DNA from: Verrucomicrobiota bacterium
GTDB taxonomy: Bacteria; Verrucomicrobiota; Verrucomicrobiia; Verrucomicrobiales; Verrucomicrobiaceae
Direction of reading: 5' to 3'
Length of the DNA stretch: 64,000 nt
NCBI GenBank assembly: GCA_025360015.1
Contig: JANYCZ010000016.1
Location: 62,001-126,000, forward strand
Part shown: positions 41,750 to 49,806 of the stretch, in pieces
How the letters are laid out: every line of letters starts with the position of its first letter
Position numbering within the stretch: position 1 is the first letter of the stretch
Position numbers and translations under genes: made by a program
Notes under the pieces: model-generated
What the model saw: the letters and a program-made list of their open reading frames with translations, nothing else
Databases searched by the model: none
Told to the model about the DNA's origin: nothing

Positions 41750-43717
41750 ATGCAATCCCTCTGGAACGACCAAGAAGCCGCCACTTTCGGCACCGATCTG
41801 CTCGGACAACGCGTTTACACCTCACGCCTGCTCGGCCGGAACCCCGCGCTCGTCCTGCACGGCGGTGGCAACACCTCGGTGAAGGTCACGGAAAAGGACT
41901 TTTTCGGAGATGATGTGAACCTCTGCTACGTCAAAGGCAGCGGCTGGGATCTGGCAACGATCGAGCGCGCGGGCTTCTCCCCCGTGCGCATGGAGGCCCT
42001 GATCAAGATGTCCAAGCTCACCACGATGAGTGATGAGGACATGGTGCTGCAGCAGCGCGCCGCCATGACCAATCCCAACGCCCCCGCCGCCAGCATTGAG
42101 GCGATCCTGCACGCCATCCTGCCCTTCAAATTCGTCGATCACAGCCACGCGAACGCCATTTCCGCCCTCACCTGCAACGCGGATGGCGACGCCCGCGTGA
42201 AGGAGCTCTATGGCAATCGCGTCATCATCGTCCCCTATGTGATGCCTGGCTTCATTCTGGCCAAAACCATCGCCGACCTCATCGCAGGCCGCGATCTTCG
42301 CAAAGAAGGCATTCAAGGCATGGTGCTTCTCAAGCACGGCCTCTTCACCTTTGATGACGATGCGCGCAAAAGCTACGAACGGCACGTCGAGATGGTGACG
42401 ATGGCGGAAGACTACCTTGCTAAAAAGGGTGCCAAAGCAGCGACGGCTGGGGCAACCGAAAACCTCATAACCCTGGCAAAACTGCGCCAGACCGTTTCCA
42501 AGCGCCGTGGTTTCCCACAAATCGCCCGGCTCAATGCTTCTCCCGAAGCCGTGGGTTATGCAAATCTTGCCAAAGTCGCGGAATTCGGCACCCGTGGGCC
42601 GCTGACACCAGATCACAGCATCCGCACCAAGCGTGCGCCGGCCTTCATCGGCGAAGACCTCGACGCCAGCGTGCAGCAGTACGCAGACGACTATGCGGCT
42701 TACTTCACTCGTCACGCAGGCAACCAGACGATGCTGGATGCTGCTCCGCGCTTTGCAATCTGGCCGAACCATGGTGTCGTGAGCTTTGGCGACACCCTGA
42801 AGGACGCCAAAATCGTCGCTGACATCGCGGAATCGACAGCTGCCACAGTGCAACTCGGCGAATCCGCCGGTGGCTGGGAGCCGCTGCCAGAAAAAGACAT
42901 CTTCGAAATCGAATACTGGGAACTGGAGCAGGCCAAACTGCGCAAAGGCCCAGCACGCAAGGTGCATCAGGGCAAGGTCGCGCTCGTGACCGGTTGCGCA
43001 GCAGGCATTGGCTTTGCCATCGCTGAATCCCTTGCCGAGCAGGGCGCGCAGGTCGTCGGACTCGACATCGACAAAGACATTCCCGAGATCATGAAGAAGA
43101 TCGGCGGCATCGGCATTGTGGTAAACCTCACCGAAGACAAACCGGTGCAGGACGCCATTGATTTCGCCGTGCGTGAGTTCGGCGGCATCGACATCGTCGT
43201 CAGCAACGCTGGCATCTTCCCGAAGAACGATCATCTCGACGCCATGGCGCAGACAGATTGGGACCGCACGATCATGATCAACCTCACCAGCCATCAGAAG
43301 CTGATGAACAAGGTCATCCCGTTTGTGAAGCAGGGCATCGATGCCAGCATCATCTTCGTCGGCAGCCGCAATTTTAAAGCCCCTGGTCCTGGTGCCAGCG
43401 CCTACTCCTGCTCCAAGGCCGCCCTTACGCAGCTCTGCCGCGTCGCCGCCCTCGAACTCGCGCCGAACAAAATTCGCGTCAACATCGTCCACCCGGATGC
43501 CGTGTTCGACACCAAGCTCTGGACCCCCGAAGCCCTGCAAAAGAGCGCCACACGCTATGGCATGAGCGTCGAGGAGTACAAGACCAAGAACCTCATGAAG
43601 GTGGAGATCAAATCCAAGGACATCGGCAACATGGTCAGCGCCATGGCCTCGCCGCTCTTCTCGAAAGTCACCGGTGCCCAGATCCCCGTGGACGGCGGGA
43701 ACGACCGGGTGATTTGA
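41750..43717 (+). CDS. Bifunctional class II aldolase / short-chain dehydrogenase
   Basis: A 655-residue fusion of the kind found in bacterial rhamnose degradation. The aldolase half (about 1-400) has LHGGGNTSVK, the metal-binding HSHAN (VDHSHANAIS) and LLKHGLFTF. The dehydrogenase half (about 405-655) has the Rossmann loop VALVTGCAAGIGFAIAESL, the NAG motif in VSNAGIFPK and the catalytic YSCSK. It should split a ketose-1-phosphate to DHAP and lactaldehyde and oxidise the aldehyde. No rhamnose kinase or isomerase gene lies nearby, so the substrate is open. Confidence 0.9.
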   Translation: MQSLWNDQEAATFGTDLLGQRVYTSRLLGRNPALVLHGGGNTSVKVTEKDFFGDDVNLCYVKGSGWDLATIERAGFSPVRMEALIKMSKLTTMSDEDMVLQQRAAMTNPNAPAASIEAILHAILPFKFVDHSHANAISALTCNADGDARVKELYGNRVIIVPYVMPGFILAKTIADLIAGRDLRKEGIQGMVLLKHGLFTFDDDARKSYERHVEMVTMAEDYLAKKGAKAATAGATENLITLAKLRQTVSKRRGFPQIARLNASPEAVGYANLAKVAEFGTRGPLTPDHSIRTKRAPAFIGEDLDASVQQYADDYAAYFTRHAGNQTMLDAAPRFAIWPNHGVVSFGDTLKDAKIVADIAESTAATVQLGESAGGWEPLPEKDIFEIEYWELEQAKLRKGPARKVHQGKVALVTGCAAGIGFAIAESLAEQGAQVVGLDIDKDIPEIMKKIGGIGIVVNLTEDKPVQDAIDFAVREFGGIDIVVSNAGIFPKNDHLDAMAQTDWDRTIMINLTSHQKLMNKVIPFVKQGIDASIIFVGSRNFKAPGPGASAYSCSKAALTQLCRVAALELAPNKIRVNIVHPDAVFDTKLWTPEALQKSATRYGMSVEEYKTKNLMKVEIKSKDIGNMVSAMASPLFSKVTGAQIPVDGGNDRVI

Positions 43718-43735
43718 TCTTCAAAGGGGCGAGCC

Positions 43736-44143
43736 ATGACACTGCCAGCACTCCCCCTCTCCACGCCTTCCCTGCTCTTCCCGGCGATCTCCCTGCTGAT
43801 GCTGGCCTACACCAACCGCTTCCTCGGACTGGCCTCCGTGGTCCGCGGATTGCATGCGAACTGGCAGACGACCCAGGAGCCGATTCTGCTGGCGCAGATT
43901 CGGAACTTGCGGAAGCGCATTCAGATCATCAAGCACATGCAGACTCTGGGCGTACTGAGCCTGATGTTTTGCGTGGTAAGCATGACACTGCTGTTCTTTG
44001 ACCAGCAGATGGGTGGACAGCTCATGTTCGGCCTGAGCCTGCTCCTGATGCTGGCCTCGCTGACGCTGTCTCTGATGGAAATTCAAATTTCCGGCGCGGC
44101 TCTGGACCTGCAATTACGAGACGTGAAGTGCCGGGAGCAGTGA
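43736..44143 (+). CDS. DUF2721 membrane protein
   Basis: A 135-residue inner-membrane protein with three hydrophobic segments and the family's opening LLFPAISLLMLAYTNRFLGLASVVRGLH, followed by an amphipathic stretch (ILLAQIRNLRKRIQIIKHMQ). The function of the family is unknown. It starts 18 bases after the aldolase stop and converges on plsC, 12 bases apart. Confidence 0.85.
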   Translation: MTLPALPLSTPSLLFPAISLLMLAYTNRFLGLASVVRGLHANWQTTQEPILLAQIRNLRKRIQIIKHMQTLGVLSLMFCVVSMTLLFFDQQMGGQLMFGLSLLLMLASLTLSLMEIQISGAALDLQLRDVKCREQ

Positions 44144-44155
44144 GGTGATCTCAAA

Positions 44156-44767
44156 TCACACTCTCAGCTCTGCAATGCGGTGCATGACTTCATCTGCCAG
44201 AGCCTGATAGAGTTCCTTGCCCGTTTCAACGTAGCTCTTCAAATCAGGCTGCCACAGGTCGCCGACGACGAGCGTGATCTTGGCAGGACGCAGCGTCTTC
44301 GCATTTCGCGAATAAGCCTCGTATGTGCCGAAGAGACGCACAGGCAGTACCGGGGCGTTGCTTTTGGCAATGAAGAGACCCACACCGGCTTCGGCCGATT
44401 GGGGTTCACCGTCGTAACTGCGGGTGCCTTCGGGAAACATGATCACCTTGTGGCCGTCACGCAGCAGACGAATGGTCGCCTTGAGTGAGGCAGCATCCGG
44501 CTTGTCACGGTCAACGGCCAGCACCTGCCAGCTGCGTAGAATTTTGCCGGCCAGCGGATTATTGAAGAGCGTCTTGCGGGCAAAGGAGTAAACCATCTCA
44601 TCGAACGCGATGCCCACGCAGGGAGGATCAAGAAAGCTGACGTGGTTGCAGGCGATGATGGCAGGACCGGCGAACTGGATTTTTTCCGCACCGACCACGC
44701 GGTAATCAAACAATCCACGGGCGAGTTCGCGAAACAAGCGATGCCCGAACCAATAGGAAAAGTTCAT
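44156..44767 (-). CDS. plsC: 1-acyl-sn-glycerol-3-phosphate acyltransferase
   Basis: A 203-residue acyltransferase making phosphatidic acid from lysophosphatidic acid. It has the HX4D catalytic motif (NHVSFLDPP) and FPEGTRSYDG for acceptor binding. It lies downstream of cmk and aroA on the same strand, a common grouping. Confidence 0.93.
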   Translation of the reverse strand: MNFSYWFGHRLFRELARGLFDYRVVGAEKIQFAGPAIIACNHVSFLDPPCVGIAFDEMVYSFARKTLFNNPLAGKILRSWQVLAVDRDKPDAASLKATIRLLRDGHKVIMFPEGTRSYDGEPQSAEAGVGLFIAKSNAPVLPVRLFGTYEAYSRNAKTLRPAKITLVVGDLWQPDLKSYVETGKELYQALADEVMHRIAELRV

Positions 44768-44781
44768 TTGTCCGGTCCCAG

Positions 44782-45423
44782 TTAAGTCAGTTGAAGCGCC
44801 GCGATCACCTGATCAACGGCCTGATCAAGGGTGATGTGGGAGTTGTCGATCACGATGGCACCAGCAGGGATGACAAGCGGACTGTTTTTGCGCTGTTTGT
44901 CAATGCGATCTCGCTCGGCAATTTGATCCGAAAGCCCCTGCGCACCTCGACGGCTTGCGCGAACCTCTTCGCTGGCATCAACGTAGATTTTGTGCGGGCT
45001 GTCGGGAAAAACCACCGAGCCAATGTCACGCCCTTCCATGACCAGCGGGCCGAGGGCGGCAAGCGCACGCTGATCGGCCACGAGCCGGTCACGAACTTCA
45101 TCGACGCGCGCAATGAATGACACCGCACGATTGACGGGATCGCTGTTGAGTTCGGCGTCCGTGGGTGTCCGCCCGGAAATGCGGACCTGCGTTTTACCTT
45201 CGATGACAGGTGATTCGATGACGACAGCGGCAGCAGCAGCACGGACGGCGTCCGCATCCTGCGGATCCACCCCGGCTTGCAGCACGGCCCAGGTCATGGC
45301 GCGGTACATGTTGCCGGTGTTCACATACGTGCGGCCCAGGCGCTGCGCGACCAGGCGCGCGATGCTGCTTTTGCCGGAGGCCGCAGGACCATCGATCGTG
45401 ATGACGGAAGGGACCTCACTCAT
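44782..45423 (-). CDS. cmk: Cytidylate kinase
   Basis: A 213-residue (d)CMP kinase. Walker A in IDGPAASGKSSIARLVAQRLG, followed by YVNTGNMYRAMTW, the GRDIGSVVFPDSPHKIYVDAS stretch and DSR-like region near the end (ERDRIDKQRKNSPL). It makes CDP for nucleotide and lipid synthesis. It overlaps aroA by 4 bases. Confidence 0.97.
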   Translation of the reverse strand: MSEVPSVITIDGPAASGKSSIARLVAQRLGRTYVNTGNMYRAMTWAVLQAGVDPQDADAVRAAAAAVVIESPVIEGKTQVRISGRTPTDAELNSDPVNRAVSFIARVDEVRDRLVADQRALAALGPLVMEGRDIGSVVFPDSPHKIYVDASEEVRASRRGAQGLSDQIAERDRIDKQRKNSPLVIPAGAIVIDNSHITLDQAVDQVIAALQLT

Positions 45424-46802
45424 GATTTGGCACGATTCATTTTATCCACGAGCGGCTGTGGCACGCTGGACAGGACGGGAATCGGACGTGCGCCGTCATC
45501 CCCGTTCAGGAAAAGATCGAGATGACGCTCAAATCCTGGATAGGAGGTGGAGATGCACTCAGCGCCCTCCATCGTGGTGGTGCCTTCGGCAAACATGCCG
45601 GCGACGAGGAAGGCCATGGCGATGCGGTGGTCACCGTAGCAAGGCAGCGTGGCCCCTTGAAGTTTGGCACCGCCTTCGATCTCCATGCCATCCGGATGTT
45701 CGGTGACGGTGACGCCCATGAGGCGCAGGTTGGAGGCCACGGCAGCAATGCGGTCCGTTTCCTTCACACGCAGTTCAGAAGCGTCACGGATCAGTGTCTT
45801 GCCACGTGCCAGCGCAGCAGCCACGGCCAGAATGGGCAGTTCATCGATGACATTGGGGATCTCCGCCCCACCGATGACCGTAGCGTTTAAATCGCCACCG
45901 CGGACGGTGATGTTGCCGCGGGGTTCACCTTCGGAATGCGTTTCGGAATTGGTGACCAGAGCCCCCATGCGCAGGAGAACGTTGATGATCCCCGTGCGGG
46001 TGGGATTGAGGCCCACATTTTTAATCGTGATCTGTGCTCCAGGCGAAGCCGCAGCGGCCACCATCCAAAATGCCGCGCTGGAAATGTCTCCAGGGACCAT
46101 GATGTCGTTGGCCCGGGGTTCCTGACCGCCGTAGACGCTGACGCAGTCGTCCTCCCGCAGCCATTTGATGCCGAAGTGCGTGAACAGACGCTCCGTATGA
46201 TTGCGAGTGGCCACCGGCTCCACCACCGTCGTCTTGCCCGTGGCGTAAAGTCCGGCCAGCAGGATGGCGCTTTTCACCTGGGCACTGGCAACGGGCAGCT
46301 TGTAGTAGATGGATTTCAAAGGAGCGCCGCGGATCGTGAGCGGAGCACAGACTTTCTCCCCCTGGCCGGTGATCATCGCGCCCATTTGGCCGAGAGGATC
46401 GGCGACACGCTTCATCGGACGTTTCGAAAGGGAGGCATCGCCAAACAGTTCCGTTTTGAAGTCCTGCCCGGCGAGGATGCCGGAGAGCAGGCGGATAGTG
46501 GTGCCGGAGTTTCCGCAATCGACAGGCTTTTCCGGGGCCTTCAATTTCATGCCGTTGCCGGTGATGGCCAGTTTGACGAGGCCCACGCCTTCCACTTCCT
46601 CCAGCGGCTCCATCGTGGCTCCGAGGGCCTGCATGGCATGCACGGTGCAGAGGCAGTCCTCGCTGGGAAGGAAGCCATCAATGATGGTGGTGCCCTTCGC
46701 GAGTCCGGCAAACATGGCAGAACGGTGGGAAATGCTTTTGTCACCGGGGACGGTGATTTCGGCGGGAATGCTTTTGAGTTTCTTCGACTTGAGGCTGGCC
46801 AT
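45420..46802 (-). CDS. aroA: 3-phosphoshikimate 1-carboxyvinyltransferase (EPSP synthase)
   Basis: A 460-residue shikimate-pathway enzyme joining shikimate 3-phosphate and PEP. It has PGDKSISHRSAMFAGLAKG, DCGNSGTTIRLLSGIL, LPVASAQVKSAILLAGL and the later DELPILAVAAALARG and KETDRIAAVASNL motifs, all typical. The RPMKRVADPLGQMGA segment with the LFGDASLSKRP stretch also fits. It starts 5 bases after the tyrA stop. Confidence 0.97.
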   Translation of the reverse strand: MASLKSKKLKSIPAEITVPGDKSISHRSAMFAGLAKGTTIIDGFLPSEDCLCTVHAMQALGATMEPLEEVEGVGLVKLAITGNGMKLKAPEKPVDCGNSGTTIRLLSGILAGQDFKTELFGDASLSKRPMKRVADPLGQMGAMITGQGEKVCAPLTIRGAPLKSIYYKLPVASAQVKSAILLAGLYATGKTTVVEPVATRNHTERLFTHFGIKWLREDDCVSVYGGQEPRANDIMVPGDISSAAFWMVAAAASPGAQITIKNVGLNPTRTGIINVLLRMGALVTNSETHSEGEPRGNITVRGGDLNATVIGGAEIPNVIDELPILAVAAALARGKTLIRDASELRVKETDRIAAVASNLRLMGVTVTEHPDGMEIEGGAKLQGATLPCYGDHRIAMAFLVAGMFAEGTTTMEGAECISTSYPGFERHLDLFLNGDDGARPIPVLSSVPQPLVDKMNRAKS

Positions 46803-46807
46803 GATCT

Positions 46808-47671
46808 TCAGACCGCCGGAAGGAGGTCGCGCAGGGCTTTGGCCTGGGCGAGAAAACGGCGGAGGGCTTCTTCGTCCATGCTGCGCAGCATTTCAAGAAG
46901 CTCTCTCACGGCAGATGAGGCATCTTCCAGCGCAGCGATGACCTCCGTGCGGTTTTGCATGAGGATGCCCGCCCACATTTCGGGGTCCCCGCCGGCGACA
47001 CGGGTGGTGTCACGGAAGCCACCAGCAGAGCTGTCGAGCACCCGGGCGTCCTGGCGGAGTGCCGCCAGAGTCGTCACCACGGCCAGGGTGTGCGGCAGGT
47101 GCGAAATGCGCGCCACACAGTGGTCATGCTGCTGCGGCGTCATCTCTTGGATGCGGCAGCCGAGCTTGACCCAAAAGGTGCGCAATCTCGCCAGATGCTG
47201 CGGTTTCGTGTGTGCGGTCGGCGTCACAATGCAGGCGGCCTGATGAAACAGATCCCCGCGGGCATGGGCCAAGCCGGTGTGCTGGGAGCCAGCCATGGGA
47301 TGGCTCCCGAGAAAAGCCCCGTGGGTGGACATGAAAATGTCCTCCAGTTCGCCCACCACACCGCCTTTCACGCTGCCGACATCCGTGACGATCAAGTCGT
47401 CCGCCAGTTCACAGGCGGCGATCTGCCGTGCGATGCCCGGCATGTGCTGGATGGGCATGCACAGAACCGCGAGTGAAACGCCCTGCATGACCGTGGCGAT
47501 GTCCGTGCTGGCGATGACTCCCGGCAGCATGCGCCTGACCTCCTCCACGGCCTCGGCACGTCGGGCCCACACTCGGACCTCCACGCCCGGCATGCGCTGC
47601 TGGATCGTTTTAACCAGTGATCCGCCAAGCAGGCCGGGGCTGAAAATCGCAATGGAACGTTCGACGGACAC
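46808..47671 (-). CDS. tyrA: Prephenate dehydrogenase
   Basis: A 287-residue NAD(P)-dependent enzyme of tyrosine synthesis. The Rossmann start is IAIFSPGLLGGSLVKTIQQ (GLLGGS loop), followed by LAVLCMPIQHM, VTDVGSVKG and the substrate-binding GSHPMAGSQHTG; a later HDHCVARISHLPHTL-like stretch (HDHCVARISHLPH) carries the catalytic His region. It overlaps no neighbour and lies 117 bases after the lipoprotein gene. Confidence 0.95.
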   Translation of the reverse strand: MSVERSIAIFSPGLLGGSLVKTIQQRMPGVEVRVWARRAEAVEEVRRMLPGVIASTDIATVMQGVSLAVLCMPIQHMPGIARQIAACELADDLIVTDVGSVKGGVVGELEDIFMSTHGAFLGSHPMAGSQHTGLAHARGDLFHQAACIVTPTAHTKPQHLARLRTFWVKLGCRIQEMTPQQHDHCVARISHLPHTLAVVTTLAALRQDARVLDSSAGGFRDTTRVAGGDPEMWAGILMQNRTEVIAALEDASSAVRELLEMLRSMDEEALRRFLAQAKALRDLLPAV

Positions 47672-47788
47672 GAAATGGAGAGAAACAGGACAAATCCAAA
47701 AGGCCGCCAGATTCGGCTCAAAAAAACCAAGGGAAATCGACGCGGCACCCGCTCCAACGGCCGGAGAGGGAGCGGGCGGCTCAAACGA

Positions 47789-48271
47789 TCAGGGGACGCG
47801 GAAGATTTTGCCGGTGTAGGGGCACTTGGCCTTTTGTCCGGACTGAAAATCACGCACGTCAATGGCCTGTCCATTCGGATCAAACGGACTTTTCACAAAG
47901 CCCGGTTTGCCAGTGATACGGGTGGCGTAGGGGATCTCAGCCGCAGGAGGCGGCGTAGGCGCGGTGGGAGGTGTCACTGACACTGGCGGGGGGGCCGTCG
48001 TATTCTCTGTCGTCGTCGGAGCGGTGACATTGTCACCCGTCACCGGAGCGTTGGGATTGGGAGTCTGCACCGCCGCCGCCGCATTGGGATTGGCCAGATC
48101 GACACCGTCAAAATACTGCGTCTGCTCCTGAGGAACGCCATAGCGCGGGGGCACGTCCAGCGAACGCCCACGTCCACGCCCGCCACGGGGAGGCGGCGGA
48201 GTGGGGCCAGGGCATGCGGTGAAGCTGGTGACGATTGCGATCAGCAAGAAGGCCTGCAGGAGTCGTTTCAT
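47789..48271 (-). CDS. Proline-rich putative lipoprotein of unknown function
   Basis: A 160-residue exported protein. Its start MKRLLQAFLLIAIVTSFTAC resembles a lipoprotein signal with Cys at 20. The middle is Pro/Thr/Ala-rich and disordered-looking (TPPTAPTPPPAAE); the end holds a short ordered motif (GKPGFVKSPFDPNGQAIDV, then KCPYTGKIFRVP). I do not recognise it. The ATG at 48269-48271 fits the signal; an upstream start at 48307 would overlap the dnaN stop. It lies just downstream of dnaN. Confidence 0.72.
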   Translation of the reverse strand: MKRLLQAFLLIAIVTSFTACPGPTPPPPRGGRGRGRSLDVPPRYGVPQEQTQYFDGVDLANPNAAAAVQTPNPNAPVTGDNVTAPTTTENTTAPPPVSVTPPTAPTPPPAAEIPYATRITGKPGFVKSPFDPNGQAIDVRDFQSGQKAKCPYTGKIFRVP

Positions 48272-48299
48272 GGAGGATTTAATGGGGTATCGGCGGAGA

Positions 48300-49397
48300 T
48301 CAGGCATTCACGCGCATGGGCATCAGCACATACAGGAAATTCGTGCCACTGCGCAGCACCCCGGGGCTGATTTCATCAATGAGATGCAGGTGCACCTCGT
48401 CGGCGCTCAAGTTGCGCAGCGGGGCCATCGCAAATTCTGGATTGAACGCGATGGTGATGGACGCGCCCTTGTAATTGATCGCCACTGTTTCACGCGCTTC
48501 ACCGACATCCGGCGAAGTGGCGACGATTTCCACGCTGCCTGGGGTGAAGATAAATTTGATCGAGTTCGACTTTTCGGTGACCAGCAGGGAGACGCGGGAG
48601 ATGGCACGCAGAAAGGCCTCACGCTCCAGCGGAATGCGCTCCTTCGACTCACCAGGAATGACCTGACGGTAGTTCGGGTAGTTGCCGTCGATGAGCTTGC
48701 TGACCAGCAGGCTGTCGCCCAGGTCAAATCCAACCTGGGAGCCAGTGACGCGAATGGCGACCTCGCCGGAGTCTCCCAGCAGGCGGGAAAGTTCGTTCAC
48801 GGCCTTGGTGGGCACAATGATGTCGATCTCCTGGCTTTGCGGGAACTCCAGTTCCTGCTCGACCATGGCCAGACGGCGGCCGTCGGTGGCGACCATCGTC
48901 AGGGCGTTGTCCTTGAAGGCGAACAGGATGCCGTTGAGCACGTAGCGCGTTTCATCCGTGGAAATGGCGTAGCTGGTTTTGCGCAGGCAGTCGCGCAGCA
49001 CCTGCTGCTCGATGCGGAACTCACGCGCATCATCGAAACGGGGCAGCGCGGGAAACTCCTCGCTGGTGAGGCCGAGCACTTTGAAATAACTGGGGCCGCT
49101 GCGGATGGAGGCGACGTTTTTCTCATCGACCTTGACCTCGATTTCCTCCGATGGCAGTTCACGGACAATGGTGGCAAGACGGCGCGCTGGGAGAGTGGTG
49201 GCACCAGGCTCATCCACCTCGGCGGGAACCGAACAGGTCACGCCGACATCGAGGTCAGTGGTGGTGAGTTCTAGCCGTCCGTCCTTGGCCTTGAGCAGCA
49301 CATTGGAGAGAATGGCGAGCGTGGTACGCGAACTGACCACGTGCTGGACCTGGTTGATGGCGTCCAGAAAGGATGCCTTGCTGATAGTGAACTTCAT
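48300..49397 (-). CDS. dnaN: DNA polymerase III beta sliding clamp
   Basis: A 365-residue beta clamp (MKFTISKASFLDAINQVQHVVSSRTTLAILSNVLL start; LELTTTDLDVGVTCSVPAEV; TDGRRLAMVEQEL; final YVLMPMRVNA). ATG 49395-49397 gives the family N-terminus, with no Shine-Dalgarno visible. dnaA is not adjacent; instead a lipoprotein and the tyrA-aroA-cmk-plsC run follow. A TTTGTTAACAAA palindrome lies 23 bases upstream. Confidence 0.97.
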   Translation of the reverse strand: MKFTISKASFLDAINQVQHVVSSRTTLAILSNVLLKAKDGRLELTTTDLDVGVTCSVPAEVDEPGATTLPARRLATIVRELPSEEIEVKVDEKNVASIRSGPSYFKVLGLTSEEFPALPRFDDAREFRIEQQVLRDCLRKTSYAISTDETRYVLNGILFAFKDNALTMVATDGRRLAMVEQELEFPQSQEIDIIVPTKAVNELSRLLGDSGEVAIRVTGSQVGFDLGDSLLVSKLIDGNYPNYRQVIPGESKERIPLEREAFLRAISRVSLLVTEKSNSIKFIFTPGSVEIVATSPDVGEARETVAINYKGASITIAFNPEFAMAPLRNLSADEVHLHLIDEISPGVLRSGTNFLYVLMPMRVNA

Positions 49398-49419
49398 ATA
49401 AAATGCCGGCTTGGGGCGA

Positions 49420-49431
49420 TTTGTTAACAAA
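49420..49431. promoter_or_regulatory. Palindrome TTTGTTAACAAA upstream of dnaN
   Basis: A perfect 12-base palindrome, flanked by GGGG on one side and CCCC on the other, lies 23-34 bases upstream of the dnaN start, where an operator would sit. The rest of the 259-base gap between dnaN and the tRNA shows nothing further I can support. Confidence 0.4.
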
Positions 49432-49656
49432 CCCCGATGAAACGGCAAGGATATTGAGCGGAAAAATCCGGGTGTCTAACTGCAATCTGACTTCCTTCAC
49501 TTTCGTGGGGGGCCTCCTTTTTTACGCGAAGGGCCAAATGGGACCGGTTTTATCACGTCACATGCCGTCAAAACCGACGTTTCCTCGCTGTCGGCTGGCC
49601 TCCATTTCAAGGTTGTCTGAACGGACAGGGCTTCAGCAGCAAAACCGCACGGAATT

Positions 49657-49732
49657 TGGTGGAGCATAGCGGGTTCGAACCGCTGACCTCCTGCATGCCA
49701 TGCAGGCGCTCTACCAACTGAGCTAATGCCCC
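49657..49732 (-). tRNA. tRNA-Ala (anticodon GGC)
   Basis: A 76-base cloverleaf on the minus strand: acceptor GGGGCAT pairs with ATGCTCC, the D arm holds AGCTCAGTTGGTAGAGC, the anticodon loop is ATGGCAT with GGC, the T arm holds GGTTCGAACC and the CCA end is encoded. It lies downstream of the Sel1 gene terminator. Confidence 0.97.
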
Positions 49733-49739
49733 GGAAATT

Positions 49740-49775
49740 AAAAAAAAACCGGCTCCCCAAGTTTTGGGGAGCCGG
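49740..49775 (-). terminator. Rho-independent terminator of the Sel1-repeat gene
   Basis: Read on the minus strand: CCGGCTCCCCAA, 3-base loop, TTGGGGAGCCGG (12-base perfect stem, 49749-49760 with 49764-49775), followed by nine T residues. It ends the Sel1 transcript just before the tRNA gene. Confidence 0.93.
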
Positions 49776-49806
49776 AGACTAGCAAAGAGCTTTGTTTTGA
49801 CAAGTG

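Noticed and set aside
41822..43540. A 572-codon open frame antisense to the aldolase/dehydrogenase gene
   Set aside because: The plus-strand protein has intact catalytic motifs of both domains; the antisense frame is a by-product of GC-rich codon use.
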